DNA of 64,000 nucleotides, from positions 325,793 to 389,792 of the forward strand of contig VZRG01000357.1 in the NCBI GenBank assembly GCA_013397435.1. Reading direction: 5' to 3'. This document shows, piece by piece, positions 36,199 through 49,400 of the stretch. Within the stretch, counting starts at the first letter, position 1. Each line of letters begins with the position of its first letter. The notes below the pieces were generated by a model, which was given only the letters and a program-made list of their open reading frames with translations, was not told where the DNA came from and ran no database searches. The stretch is from Erythrocercus mccallii (Eukaryota; Chordata; Aves; Passeriformes; Dicruridae). The position numbers and the translations under genes were made by a program.

Positions 36199-36344
36199 TC
36201 ACAGAATTGCAGGGTCATTTAGATAGAAAAACATCTGTGAGACCATCCAGTCCAACCTATGACCGAACACCACTTTATTAACTAAACCATGGTACTAAGT
36301 GCTACGTCCAGTCTTTCCTTAAACACCTCTAGGGATGGTGGAGG
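36199..36344 (-). mobile_element. CR1 LINE 3' end in RBM33 intron 1
   Basis: Read on the minus strand this is a CR1 terminus: CCATCCAGTCCAACCTATGA, ACTAAACCATG and CCTCTAGGGATGGTGGAG on the plus strand are the reverse complements of standard CR1 3' blocks. About 145 bp remain. It marks the right boundary of the CpG island and faces the CR1 fragment on the left side. Confidence 0.9.
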
Positions 36345-38599
36345 TTTTTTTCACCTATTTTACAGGTACAGGTGTGTGGCTTGAGTAACACGTCTCTAAT
36401 CTGCGGTGTAGTTATAATTTATTTCATAGACTGTCTAGAAGTAGAAGATGTCACTTGAAAAGCGTGAAATGAAGTCAGTGCTTGACTCCAAGACACCTTT
36501 ACATGCAGCATTTTAATAGGCAGCTCAAAAGCCTCTGTGGTTCTGATTAAGCAAACCTTAAAATGAGAATATTTGTTTGGGTGATTAAAAGAAAGTCTTT
36601 CAGGGGTCTCTCTGGAGTGTTCAGAAGAGATATAGTTAAGAGGATATGTGTGTTTCGGTGCTTACTTTCATTAGGAATAGCAGTTTTTGATAAGAACTGT
36701 ACAGAGTGGTCAGTTGACCCACTTGCTCTTGTCTGTAAAAACTTTTTGGTGATTTAGTCTCTGTAAGTTGTTGTTGAGGAGGGGGTGGCTGGTTCAGTGC
36801 TCACTCAGCTGAGGGGTCTGACTATGCTCCATGGTTGGTTTGATGGATAACAAGGCAAATAAACATAACTACATTTTTATGGTAAGTCTTGTCATGCATA
36901 AAGGTAAATGTTACAAGGAAATTCCCAAATTTAGGAGTTGAGTTTGGGAAGAAGGCTAGGAAGGACAGCACTACTGGTAAAACAGCAAATAGTTTAATAC
37001 CTTGAGCATTGTTATAATTGTATTAAATATACTGCAATATTGGAGTTAGGTTTTAAAAATCTTTTTGCTGATTTCTGTGGTTTAGATCTGTGGTTCCACT
37101 TGTAATGTGGAAGTGAGGTTGCCATTCATGTACTAGGTGGAAATTTTTGTGGTATTATGAGGATAGAGTAATTTAAAGAAAGTGTCAGTTTTGAAGCTTT
37201 TTGGTCCTTGTGTTTAAAACTACTTCAAGCTGAATGAATGTGTTTTCATGTACAAGGGCATGTGGTGCATCAGACAACCTTCAACTAAGTGGTGAAACAG
37301 CAATTTCAAGGCTGATTTTTGTTGCTGTTGTGGAGTTCCATTTGTGTCCAAGGGTGAATTGGGATCCCTTTGTTCTAAGTGGGCAGAAGTTCATCAGTAA
37401 ATGGTGGCCACTTAAATAGGATCCCTGTCCCATATAGACAGTGTTTGTTTAGTCTTGGTGATCACTGTGCAACACTTGCTGATTGGAGGAACCCGTAGGT
37501 CACACACTTATGTCCATGTGACTACTTAGGGAAAATTCCTGGCTGAGGTTGTTAAATGCACATTTAAAGCCCAGTCAAGAAAGCCTAGAACTTACAGAAA
37601 TGGAATATGCAACTGTTTTTGGAAAGGGACTGCTATCTAAACTCAGTAGTGGTAGCCTGCAAAAGAAGCTCTGAACTAAGTGGTTTTGGTAATTTAAAGT
37701 TTTAACTGTAGAAACTAATGTTAGGGATTTAGTTTTTGAATTTTTAGAGTGAGGGAAAAACTTCAAAATATGGACATAACACCACTCCAGTATTTTTTTT
37801 TAAAAAAGGCTAATGATCGGTAAAATAGTACAAAATAGGCATTGGAAATATAAATTAGCGTTAGTTTGATGACATTGTAGCGTGACAGCTGACAAAATTA
37901 GATAGTTTTGGCTTTGAGGATGCAGATTGAAGTTTAAGTTCTCTCTAAGGGTATGTTACAGGACTGAGGGTGAAATGTGAAATGTCAGCGTTGGCTGAAC
38001 ATTTAAATGTATTTGTTGGAAGGAAGGTGATTTATCTCTTGGAGAGCATGTATGGACTCATTGGTCATTTATAGTCTTTAAAGCTTTGGGGAAATGCTGG
38101 CGTGATTCTTGAGAATAAAGCATTCACAAATACTTTTGTGACCAGCTGTGTTGGTGCAGCAAAGCAGTCTAAGGATGAAGGTTAAGGTTCTTTTGGTGTT
38201 AGGTTTCACAAACTAGAAAGTTTTGAAGTGATGGTCTGTGAGGTCTCTGGGAGTAATTTACAGTTGCATAACAGTTCACAAATTCTTTAGCTAATCAGCC
38301 TGATTCAAGCTGCTTCTACTTCTAGAATGGCTGCATGTTGAAACATGAAAAGTTGAGGTGAGTGTGTGAAGTGATGAGGGACCTTGAGGGCTCATAGCTG
38401 ATCACTGATAAGGCAGTGGTTCCCAAACTTTGTTCCAATTTTACATACAAAAACAGAACCAGAGGAAACACTGAATATTGAGTAACATAATCTTAAAGGG
38501 TGAGTACAGAGAAGATGGAGGCACACAAGAGCCACACAGAGAAGAGAAGGGACCATGGCTACAGATTGCATCAGGAAAGGCTTCACTAGCCACAGGACA

Positions 38600-38790
38600 G
38601 ACTCAAAACAGGAAGAATATTCAGTCACTGGAAAAATTTCCTTGGGGACATGGAACCTCTGTTACTGGAGTCTTTCAGGATATGTTTGGACAGGGTGCTA
38701 GATAAATTATCTCATCTGCACTCCCTTTTTCACGGGAGACCAGGTGGTGGTGGAGGGTCCCTTCAAACCTGGACTGTTATGTGGTTTAAT
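38600..38790 (+). mobile_element. Decayed CR1-like 3' end
   Basis: CTGGAGTCTTTCAGGATATG, TTTGGACAGGGTGCTAGATA, GGTGGAGGGTCCCTTCAAAC and CTGGACTGTTATGTGG follow the order of a CR1 3' end but with heavy divergence and indels. It is probably an older CR1 subfamily. Boundaries are approximate. Confidence 0.5.
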
Positions 38791-41700
38791 AATCATATAG
38801 TAACAGCCATTTTGTATAGACACTGAAAATTTTTCTTAATATTTACTACAGTCAGTGTGCAGCTAGATTTTAGTCTCATTTAGAAAGATATGAACAGCAG
38901 GTTGAACAACAAACCATGTCCAAAACAAAGGTGGAGCACCTTTTCATTGTCTGCCATACTGCAGTAAGGGAAAATTATTGTAAATTTTCTTCCTTTCAGA
39001 TTAATTTACTTCTGATGAATGTTAGTGGTCTAGAAGACTTTGGGTGGAGATGTCCTTGGGTTGTGAGGCATGGGATGGGGTGGAGGAGGAGCTGGAGAGG
39101 GCCCCATTGACACCTTCCTGCTGGAAGTCCTGTACTGAGAGTAGCAGAATGGCTTTTCTTTACCTCTGAGGCTGTCATCAGCTTCATTTCATTTAAGCAT
39201 GCATGAGGTTTGCAGTTGCACTGTCAGCAATATAAGGACTTTAAAAGCCTCTTGCAAAGCGGTTGATAAAAAGTGAAGAAAAGCTGATACTGCTAGCACA
39301 GCATGTGTGGTATGTTCTGTGTGTTGTGGGTCACTCTCCAAGGATGTAGTAGATATTGTCCAGGGTGACAGATTCAGTTGAACTTGTGCTTTGGGCTGTC
39401 CAAGGACTGGAAATAGATTCTGCATTTGTGCTTAGGTGGTGCACGTACCAAAACTCCAAGTCTTAAAGGCCTATAGAGTTTACAATTAATGAAATAATAG
39501 GCTGGGGGGTGTACCAAGAACTAGTGCTCTTGTGTTGTACATAGTATTGTGCTAAGAACTAGTGCCAAAAAACCAATACTACCTCATTGTTCTTGAGGCG
39601 GGGAGATGTCCTTTAAACACAGCAATTTTTAAGCTCTCTGCTTTTTTGACAAGTTTTCAGTCTTCTGAATGTTTTCTCTTTTCAGGCCATCTGAAAGAAA
39701 CATAGCCTTAGTATCAGTTATTTTTACAAAAGCCCAGCCAAACTTTATTTTACAAAATACTCAGCCTCAGATTTTAGGTCACTTAGAATTTAGGATTATG
39801 GCTGTTCAGGCTTGAACAAAAATCTCCAAGTTAGTGATGTGATTTGTCCTGTGTTAAGTTGTAATGCAGCCTCAGTTTTAACTATAACTTTTTGTTGCTG
39901 AGAAAGATGCTGAAAAGTTTCTGATTAGTGTCCAAATCCATTTGCAACCAAGCTCATGTGAATTTCATTTAAACTCTTGGCCTTCCTCTGCTGTTCAGCA
40001 TTTGTAAAACAAGGACTATGGCACTTTTGGTTTTCCAAAGCAAATATATTTTCTACTTCCATCAGACTTTGAAAGTAATTTTTTTAAAATTTGAAAATAA
40101 TACTATTTATTTTTAAATTTTTATTATGACTTGGTGGTTTTGGGTTTAGATGTAGTTTATTAATCAAATAAAAAAGAAGAAAAGGCCCTATTTCTTTCAA
40201 GCATTGGTTAGAGAATTTCAGTTACAGGTAGCATTTAGTTAGTTCTGACCTTGTATATTGCTAGTGACTTGGTTTGCATACAACTCTAAAAAAAGTTGAT
40301 TTTGAGGAGACAAAAAGAATTTGTCTTGTAGAACTTACTTTTCTCTGCATTTTTTTAGGAAGCTAATCTCTGTCTATAGTAATAATTTGGAAACAAAACA
40401 TGAAATACACTAATTGAGGAATGTGTTAGGCAATTGTTATAAATACTTAGTCACCAAGTACTTATGGCTTCTGTGAGTAATTGTTTACCAATATCAAGTC
40501 TGCCTGGTGTCTGTTCCTGAACAGATGAACTAAACTGTTTTGAGTGTGGTGTATTTGTGCATATTGTGGTAGTAAGACTGAATATGATTTTTGGGATGGT
40601 GTAGAAAGGTTGATTTTCTTGTAATAAGCAGGACTGGATTTGTAGTGGGCTTCATGAAGTGCTGGGTTTACAGCACAGACTTGGATTCAGCAATTTCTGT
40701 TGACCTTCGGGTTTTTTCCCTGCCAGATGCTGTCAGTATTTGTTACCAGAAGTTTTTGTTCAACTGGAGTTAATAGTACAGTTACATTGCCAGCCTGTGC
40801 TACAGGCACAGACATTCCTCATGAAACCTGTTATTTTGTATTGCATAGCAAGCGATACCAAATTCATTTCAGTGTTTGGCTGTTTTTACATGGTGTACTC
40901 AAGTGCTGAAAATCAAGTTTTTACAATTCCTATGTGTTGTGTAACCTTTAGAAATGAAATAAGAAGAAAAATCTTGTAGAAATATGCTGTTACATAAAAA
41001 CAATCTGGTAAAATGTTTTTAATCTGAGTCTTGCTCTTGAAATGCTGTCAAGTTGTCCTGTTTAGTGTTTTAAATGGGATAAAGCAAGATGAACTTGTTA
41101 TATTCAGTATTATTTGAGGACTAAAGAAATGGTGGTTTTTCATGTGGTAATTTTCTGTTCTTTTTTTTTCTTTTACTAGCTCCCTTACCTGTCACAGAAC
41201 CATATTGTGTTTATTTTTATTTTACCCCAAAGCAGCAATGTTTAGTTACCTCCTTGAAAGACCTGTTGGGTAAAGAGTACGTAGGACCTTTTTATCCATT
41301 AAACTGTAGGCTCATTGTGGCATCTCCATCTTGTTTTGGGTAAGGAGAAGTCTTAAGTGCATTTCAGTGCCTACAACTACAATAGTAAGCTTTGTGTTCA
41401 TGAAAGTGTAATGCTGAAACAAACCAAACCACAGAATTTTGAAGTCTGCAAGTTTGTGAGACAGCACCTGGTTAGAGTTCCAAAAAGCTTTCAGGTGTAG
41501 GTTTGGGAGGACTAGAAATGAAGCTGTCAAATGTTTTCCTTACTCCACAAGTCTTGGCCATGTCATTGCAGTAAAATACTCCATCGTAGCAACAGTTGCT
41601 ATGTGTGACTACCTTTTTAGGCTGTTAGTACCATTTTAACATGATAAGAGCGCTGCAGTGTTCTGTTGATTCACCTCCTACACTTGTGAGACTTGACTGT

Positions 41701-44700
41701 GCAGCTTAAGACTTCATTTTACGCAGAAAAATTAATGAGGATTTTATTGAAGCGGTGTCCACTGAGTTAGAAACTGCCATCAGCACTGCTGGAGAAGAAA
41801 TGGGGCTTGTATTTTGTGAATTTCTCATGTGGATGATCTGTTCTCACTGAACAGGAGAAAAGATACCAGTTTTGGCCATATATCATAAGCTGTATGGAAC
41901 AACTTGCATCACTGCTGGTGCAGCACCAGGGTAAATATAAATAAAATAGGAACCTTTTTGTGTGGGACCCAAGAATGTTTGTGTTTATTCGACTTCACAG
42001 CTGGCAGGGCAGGCTGGTCTAACAAATCAGCCAGTCTTAGTCCTTCTCTGCAGCATCCTGAAACTTTCCTGCCTCTTGGATCACAGGGGTTTTCTTAGAA
42101 CTGCAGTAAGAAGAGTCAGGTGATGGATTGGATTGGTTTGGTTTTTTCCTCTATAACTGGCCTGTTCTGCTTCCCAGTTCAGCTAATGTTTTTTTGGTGT
42201 TCCATAGGTCTTTTTTGGTTTGCTGTGGGGTTTTTTTTGTTTTGCTTCCTAGTTTTGCCTGGAAATTAGAGGGGACTTAGTATGTTTAGAGATCACCTAT
42301 CAGCATCTTCTGGTTGGTACCCAGCTGATGCACAAAACATCATCTTGGTGAGCTTTGCCATGTGTGCCAGGAATTGAGAGGAGGAGCCAGGGCCAGCGCT
42401 CCTGTGTCTTAGCAACAGTTGCTGTGTACAGCTGTACCCAGACTGCTGGAAGAAATACAGAACTTCTTCCCTGCCGTAGGCAATTTAATGCTTTAAAAGC
42501 TTATGTTCATGGATTCCCACTATCCATTTTTTCTTACTGTCTTCCACACAGTAATACTGAGAATTATTTTTTTTAAAAATCAACCTTTTTCTGTTGCTCT
42601 CAGTGGTTGTGTACTCTGCTGATTCTGAGTGCTTTTATTTCTCTACAAGTTAATGTTTTACTGGCATTTAACCATCTGTGACACAAACATTGACTTAGCA
42701 GCTTCTCAAGGAGAATCAGCTATAAATGTTACATTGATTGTTATTTACTGGTATTTTGCAATGTTATTGCCTAGCCAGGTCGAAGACAAATAAGTCTGTG
42801 TGGTTTCAGAAATGGAGAGAAAATAATGCCTCGTGAGGTCTGTTAGGTATCACGTCACATTGAGGTGCAAGGCTTGAGCCCATTTCAGAGCTGCTGTTTC
42901 ACAAATAAAGCTGGCACAGAATGTTATTTGTAGATGAGTGAGTGTTGTGACCTCCTTTTCTAAAGGAAAGCTGCAACCTGCTCTGGGCTCTGACAGTCCT
43001 TAATGTCAAAATGGCATAATTTGTAACGTTCCATTGTCAGTGTCAGCTGTCACAGAACAAATAAACATAAAAAAGAAAAGCTGTATCCTTCTGTCCTGAT
43101 GATCTTTTATATCGTGTGTGTTGAGATGGGGAAGGGAGGAGATGAGAACAGGGTGGTGAATGTGGAGCATTTCTTGCAAGCTGTGGTCACTACAGGCAAA
43201 TGGACCAGTCATTTTTGAGGATTTTGTGTGCATCCTGCTAGAGGGCAATGGAGGAAAAGAGCGTTGCTGGACGTAATTCAGCTTTGAATTTTGGTAGAAG
43301 TTGAATAGGATGTGAGAAATTGGGAGCTTGAAAGTTTGTGATGTTGGCCGAGTGGTGAGAGTTCAGGTCCACACTAGAAACTTGCCAGGAGCTTGGAACA
43401 TCCTTTTCTGTAGCCTTCATTATTTCAACATTTCTATTTCCTTCATTAGCAGGAGCAATAGGCTGAAACATTTTTATGGCTGTGAAACTTCGATATCTGT
43501 GTTGGAAAAGTCAGCTGTGAGTTGTATCAAAAAGTGTTTCATTGTGCTATGGAGAAAAGAAGGGTTTGGTGTGTAATTTTGTGTTGTCTAGATTTAAACC
43601 TGGCTGATGTGAAGGTCCATCTCTGGAAGCATTGTGTGCTAAGATGTCAGATCTTAAGTGCTCTTAGTTTATAATATAAACTAGTATTATGTAGTACTAT
43701 AGATATCTAGTGCTAAAGGGGTGCCTGGCATGAAAAAATATATCTTGCAAGCAGGCATAGCTTAAAAAGAATTTACTGTCTTCCTGATGGTGGTTATTGT
43801 CTTAAGCTGTGTTAGGCAATATGTGGACACTTGTTATTTGGGTTGCTACCAAACCAGTTCCTTTACCTTAAAAAAGAATCTTTGGTGGTGGTTGCATCAA
43901 GTCAGTGGATTACTGTAATCCTGCTGTAAGAACAGTGTCAGTGTGCATTTATTTGTGCCCTTAAAATGTCAGTGCACTAAGACAGCCACTGCAGCATGGT
44001 TTTAAACGACCTTAAAGAGAGCAACGTGACTTTTTTTTTTTCCCATAGACCACAGAATTACTTAATTTAGTGTTCAGGAGGAAGATGGGAAATACTTATG
44101 TATTTATTTGGCTTTCCTTTATGATTGAAATAGGAATTGATACAGGAGGTTGCAATATGTATATATTTGAGCAGAGAAACGTACAACAACTGTTTTCAAT
44201 GGTTTTAGCTCATGTAAATCAGTTAAAATATAAAAGATCAAATAAAATATAGACATCTGTTGATAGTGAAGGGGAGAACCTGAGCAAGGAGAATTATTTC
44301 TACCTACTGTTTCAAAATAAAGGGGTTTCCACACTTGTCTCATGTTGCATCCTAATTCATACTGAGCACTCTTTCTTTCATAGCTATTTATGATTGAAAT
44401 TTCTGGTTTGAATGTTCTTAATATAGTGATGTTGCAAGATCTGGATCTTCTTTTTTTTTTAATGTTTTTACCTTCTTTTAAATTTTCATCAGTCACTAAC
44501 ACTGATATTTTGAGAAGATGAAGTGAGAAATGAATAGGTTTGTCATTGCATATGGGAAATATCCACTTAAGGATGCTGGGCTGAGTTTAAAGAGCTGAAG
44601 ACAGATTTGGTTTTGGAGGTCTATTAAACCAACCAGACAAAAACCCAGTTGAATAAAACAGTTGTTCCTTGGCAGTGTACTTGGTCAAAGAGTTGAATGC

Positions 44701-45609
44701 AAATAGACTCAGCAGGGTGAGTGGATTTATGGCATCTTAGTGATCCCAGTTCAGAGTGTCAGACTGCAAGGACTGGATTGCTTGACCTGTATTTTTCAGA
44801 TCATTAAACTGCAGCAGGTTTCCCTCTGTGTTGAGCATAACTTTTAAGAGCACATTTGTTTGTTTCTTAGCAAAGTTGTTAAAATGTGAGAAAAAAAGTG
44901 AATCCAGGTGTGCATTCTCTGTTGGGCTGTAGTCAAAGAGGGGGAGAGTGGAGGTTGGTGTGTTTGAGGATATGTGCTTCCAGTTTCCAGGTGACATGAT
45001 GTCTGAACAGAGCAAGTGGCCTTTGCGTATTCTTGCAGAGAAGTGGAAGTTTTTATATTTTTAAGTAGCAAAATTGTCATTTGCAAACTAAGCTATGCAA
45101 GAGGAAGTGGTGGGCTAAATTAGGGTATTTGTTGAGAGAAATACAGAACAGCAGTTGTTTCTTGGAAGGCAAGTGCGTGTTCAGGTACAGAGTGTAATCT
45201 GCTTCAGTGGCTTCTGGTGGTTTTACTGCTCCAGTTGAGATGACTGATGTTCCTTCCACCTGACTTCTCCCTTCTGTGTCGTGTTGCTGGTGCTGACCTG
45301 CTCTGTGCTGACCTGCCCTGCGCACACCTGACATGCACTCCTGTTTTCAAAGTGCCTTTGCAGCCTCAGCGTTAGTGGATGAGCTTGTGGCCTCCAAGGC
45401 AAGCAAAGATTTGGCAGATGATGTTACCTTCACCTCCACTGGACCTCAGTTTCATGCATTTCTGGGCAGCTGCTGTTTCTAGAATGGCAGAATTTGCCAG
45501 TGATTTAGCTCATGTTTTCCTTGGGTGATCCTTGTCACAACAGTGAGAAGAGGCAAAGCTGTGTAGTATGTTCTGGGTTTTTTTTAATTGTCGAAGCATG
45601 GAGATGTCA

Positions 45610-46231
45610 GTAGACAGTGGCTGTGCATGAGCCAGAAGTGTGCCCAGGTGGCCAAGAAGGCCATCTCGGTTTGTGTGTGTGGCCAGCAGGGCAAAGGCTG
45701 TGACACCCCTTTTTACTAGATACTGGTGAGACCCCACCTCAAATCCTGTGTTCAGTTTTGGGCCTCTCACTACAAGGAAAACATTGAGGTGATGGAGTGT
45801 GTCCAGAAAAGGGCAGGGAAGTTAGTGCAGGGTCTGGAGCACAAGTCTGACAAGGAGCAGCTGAGGGAGCTGGGGTGGGGGTTCAGCCTGGAGAAAAGGA
45901 GGCTCAGGGGAGACCTTACCACTCTCTACAACCACCTGAGAGGAGGCTGTAGCCAGGTGGGTCTGTCTCTTCCCCAAGGTAACATGGGACAGGATGAGAA
46001 GAAATGGCCTCAAGTTGTGCCAGGGGAGGCTTAGATTGAATGTTTGAAAGGATTGTAAACGGTCTTCCCAGGGAAGTGAAGTCCTCATCCCTGGAAGAGT
46101 TCAAAAACATGTGGATAATGGCACTTGAGGACATGGTTTAATGGTGAACATGGTGGTGGAGCTGGGCTGATGGTTGAACTCGGCAGTCTTACAGGTCTTT
46201 TTCAACTGTAATGATTCCATAATTCTTTGCT
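45610..46231 (+). mobile_element. CR1 LINE 3' fragment in RBM33 intron 1
   Basis: The blocks run in CR1 order: GTGTGCCCAGGTGGCCAAGA, GTGTTCAGTTTTGGGCC, GGCTCAGGGGAGACCTTACC, AAATGGCCTCAAGTTGTGCC, GGACATGGTTTAATGGTG and a terminal AATGATTCCATAATTC. The fragment is about 620 bp with the end of the RT-encoding region and the 3' UTR. Small deletions and a modified tail suggest moderate age. It lies about 170 bp before exon 2. Confidence 0.93.
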
Positions 46232-46402
46232 GGTGTTTGTCTGTTTTCTTCATGTTAATTGAAAAGTAGAAAAAGATGGTTTTGCATCTTCTGAACAACA
46301 TGCACACCCCCACACCCACCCAGAAAATCCCATCAGTGTGGTTGCTTAGGCAGGCTTTCATTTCAGTATGGATTATTTAATCTAGTCACCTTTTTTTTTC
46401 AG

Positions 46403-46481
46403 ATGATGACTTTGATCAGTTTGATAAGCCTGGTGCAGAAAGGTCTTGGAGAAGAAGAGCTGGAGATGATGACTGGGACAG
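46403..46481 (+). CDS. RBM33: RBM33 coding exon 2
   Basis: This exon encodes residues 10-35 and two bases of Ser36. It carries the most recognisable RBM33 block, DDDFDQFDKPGAERSWRRRA, followed by GDDDWD. A basic patch (residues 26-28, RRR) sits between two acidic aromatic motifs, DDDFDQF and DDDWDS. The acceptor follows an uninterrupted T tract ending CAG, and the donor is ACAG|GTAGGT. The 79-nt length is not a multiple of three, so skipping it would shift frame. A CR1 fragment ends only about 170 bp upstream of the acceptor. Confidence 0.96.
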
Positions 46482-49400
46482 GTAGGTAGAATTTTTTCAT
46501 GTTCAGTTTCTGTATGCATTGTTCTGTTTTCCCATTCTGGCATTTTGTACTCTAACATTTAGAGCAGTGCACATTTAGATTCTTATGAAGATGTTGGTTG
46601 TTTTGCATGTGTCAGCCAGTGCTAGATTGTGCCAAACATGTACTTGCCTTGAGGAATATGGAGCATTGTAAAGAGATGTCACTTAAAATTGGATAAATAC
46701 AAAGTATTTGTGGTGTGTAATTTTGCAATTAATGTTTTGGTTTTGCTTTTAAATATTTATAAATATTTATGACGTTTAAATAGAATTTGCTAGAACTTAA
46801 ATCTATCCAACTTACTTTTTAAAATCTTTTTTACTTTACCTTGATATTTAAATTCTTATCCTCAAAGTTCTACTTCAGTTTTAAATTGGAGAAGAGGAGG
46901 AGAGCTTAGGCATGAGCTTCTTCAACAATATGACTGTTTTAAAGATTTCCAAGTGTGTGTGCTCTGGGTTGTTTTGAGGGAGAACGTGTGTTCTTTTATG
47001 AGACAGGACTCAAGCTGCTAGCTACACTGGTCTGTGCTTTCTGGGAGAAAACTTTTCACTTATTTCTGTTATTTTTCTGTGGTTTCTTCTTAGTAATAGA
47101 CTTGTTCAGACTTTGCCAGTGGTTTTCACTCTGAAAGGGAGAAAAAAATATTCCAAGTAGATTTCTGTCTTCTGTAATAATCACTCAAGTGATTGTAGTA
47201 AACAAATTTTGCTATAAGTAGTTTTCCACTGAATTGAGCCATTGGAGTAAATCAATTGCTCTACATTTATTGCCATTCCAGAGGCATTAGTTTCCTCTTC
47301 CTTGGTATTTTACTAGGTTAAGTGGATAGTTTTCATTGCTGCATGAGGCGAGTATGTGACTGAGGAATTTGGACAGTAGCTCTGGTATATACAGAGTGTT
47401 CTATTTGCTGCTGAGCAAACAGTGAGCTATTTGCTGCTCTCTGTCAGGCTTGTACAGCTGTTAGAGGGTTGGATGCTGAAATGTACCAAGGAGCTGCTCT
47501 GGTTTGAGAGTGTAATTAGAATAACTTGCTCAGGCTGGGTCATTCCTGTGCTGCCTCCCATCCCCAGGATTGGATCTTCAGAAACCTTAAAATCAGTATT
47601 ACAGACAGAATGTTTTCTATTAGAACGTTTTCTGGACTTTTGGCCTTTGTTGCATGAATGGGTGGGCTCTTAGCTGCTGACTGGTCACGTTTGGGTTTAG
47701 CTGCCTTACTCATCACTTGAGAAAATTTGGAAGAGTCAAGCAGCTGTTGAATCAGAAGTTGGAAGCTTTTACCCAGTGGTAAACTCCTTGGGCAAAGCTG
47801 ATTCTAATAGGTCTTGACAGTAGTTTCACCAAGCAGAGACTTTGAAGTATACAAGGACTTAGTTTTAGAAAAATGTTTTAATTTGTGTTTATTATTAGCT
47901 GTATTTAATTAAAGAGAGATGATCAAAAATTCAGTAGTGAAATTGTGAAGGAAGTGTTTTCAGGTGCAGAGCAGAAGATCCTAGAGTTTCATCTTGCTGA
48001 TAATTTCAGAAATTTTATTTTACAACTATCTAATAAAATATTATTTGCATGTGTTGGAATTTTTTTTGTTAATATTATTCTCTTCAAATTTCAAAGCTGT
48101 CTTGTAAGTGTTGAGTTCTGTGGGTGTCTTGGCAATTACAAATGCTGTACATGGGTATGTTGCCTTCTATAATTGCTTGGAGGTTTTACCTGCTGACCTA
48201 ATTTAGTATAGGACATAGTTTCTTGAACATGGAAAAAAGGCTGGATGAACATAGTAGTCTCTGTGTTTTAATTCTTCATGTATTGTTTTCAACTGAAGCA
48301 TCATTGGGTTGGGGGAGAGATGGAGTTCTGTTAGTCACACTTGTTCATCAACCTTCAGCTCTTACTCTGTTGTTACTTAGCTGAGTCCCATCCCCCAGTC
48401 ACTTAAACAGTTTTGAATTTTCAGATCTCTGTCCTTTCTCAAACCCTGGAGGGTGTTAACTGAGAGTTGGAAGGCCCCATTTATTTGGGAATACAAGCGT
48501 AACATCGTTCTTGGAGAATTTTTCCCATTTTTTACAAGTTCTTTTCCTGAAACATTTGTGTCCTTGCTACTGCTCAGGTCTAATGAGGCACGTTTATGAA
48601 GCTGGAGACTTAAAAGGGCCAGTCTGATGTCTTTATCACATTAATTTGTACTTTTATTTCATTAAATAACCCAAAGCTGGGTTTGGGAAAAACCTGCATC
48701 TCTGGTGCTCTCCTTCAAGATGACAGGACGGATTTAGTAGTTGATTTTTGCTGAAATTCACTTGTTCAGAGAGGGTGACTTCAATTGAAATTACTGATTT
48801 CTCCATGCTGGCTGAAAACTTTCCACTTTTTATTGTCTGCTTTCTTCTGGGGTTGTTTTTTTTTTGTTCTTATTTGAGAAAGCTAAATTTATTCAGTGAG
48901 GAAAATGTTGAGTATTGGGAGTTGAGGAAGGGGAGGAAAAATCTCTCTAGTGAGAACAGCAAACCCAAACTCATCCTAACCCAAAATTTCCTAATGTTGT
49001 GGTTTTGGAAAGACTTTTGTGTCTTGATGATAGCAAGGGTGAGATGCTTTTGGAACTAGCATAGATGCATACTTTTATTCCAGTTAATTTTATGTGGATT
49101 TGTGTGGTATAAAATTGCAGCCATTCATTTTTGTCTATTTTTCTCAGCTAGCCTAAGATCTGTTAGTGTCTGAGTGTTTTCTGTTTGTTTTCTTGGTGAT
49201 TCTTTTGTTTGTTTCTCCTTTGATGGTCAGATTTAGTCCTTGTGGTCCCTCTTTTCTCTATAGACAACTTCAGATTTGGCAACTTTAAAGGAGCTGAAAT
49301 AGTTCCACTTTACAGTGCAGGCTTTTCACTGTTATTTTGTTCATTCAAAAAGTTACTCATGATTATTTTTCTTCTAATTTATCAATGAAAATACTGAATG

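Larger units (their letters stand above)
35824..46402 (+). other. RBM33: RBM33 intron 1
   Basis: A 10.6-kb intron. Its first 350 bp are the GC-rich tail of the CpG island with the G4 duplication. A minus-strand CR1 end lies at 36.20-36.34 kb, a decayed CR1-like end at 38.6-38.79 kb and a good plus-strand CR1 fragment at 45.61-46.23 kb. The rest is AT-rich non-repetitive sequence without coding signal; the short ORFs in it look like chance. I saw no alternative first exon. Confidence 0.85.

Noticed and set aside
35222..36226. 334-codon plus-strand ORF across the CpG island
   Set aside because: It runs through the N gap, which is translated as X, and its Gly/Arg/Pro/Ala composition is that of any open frame in CG-rich DNA. 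The RBM33 exon 1 frame explains the region better.
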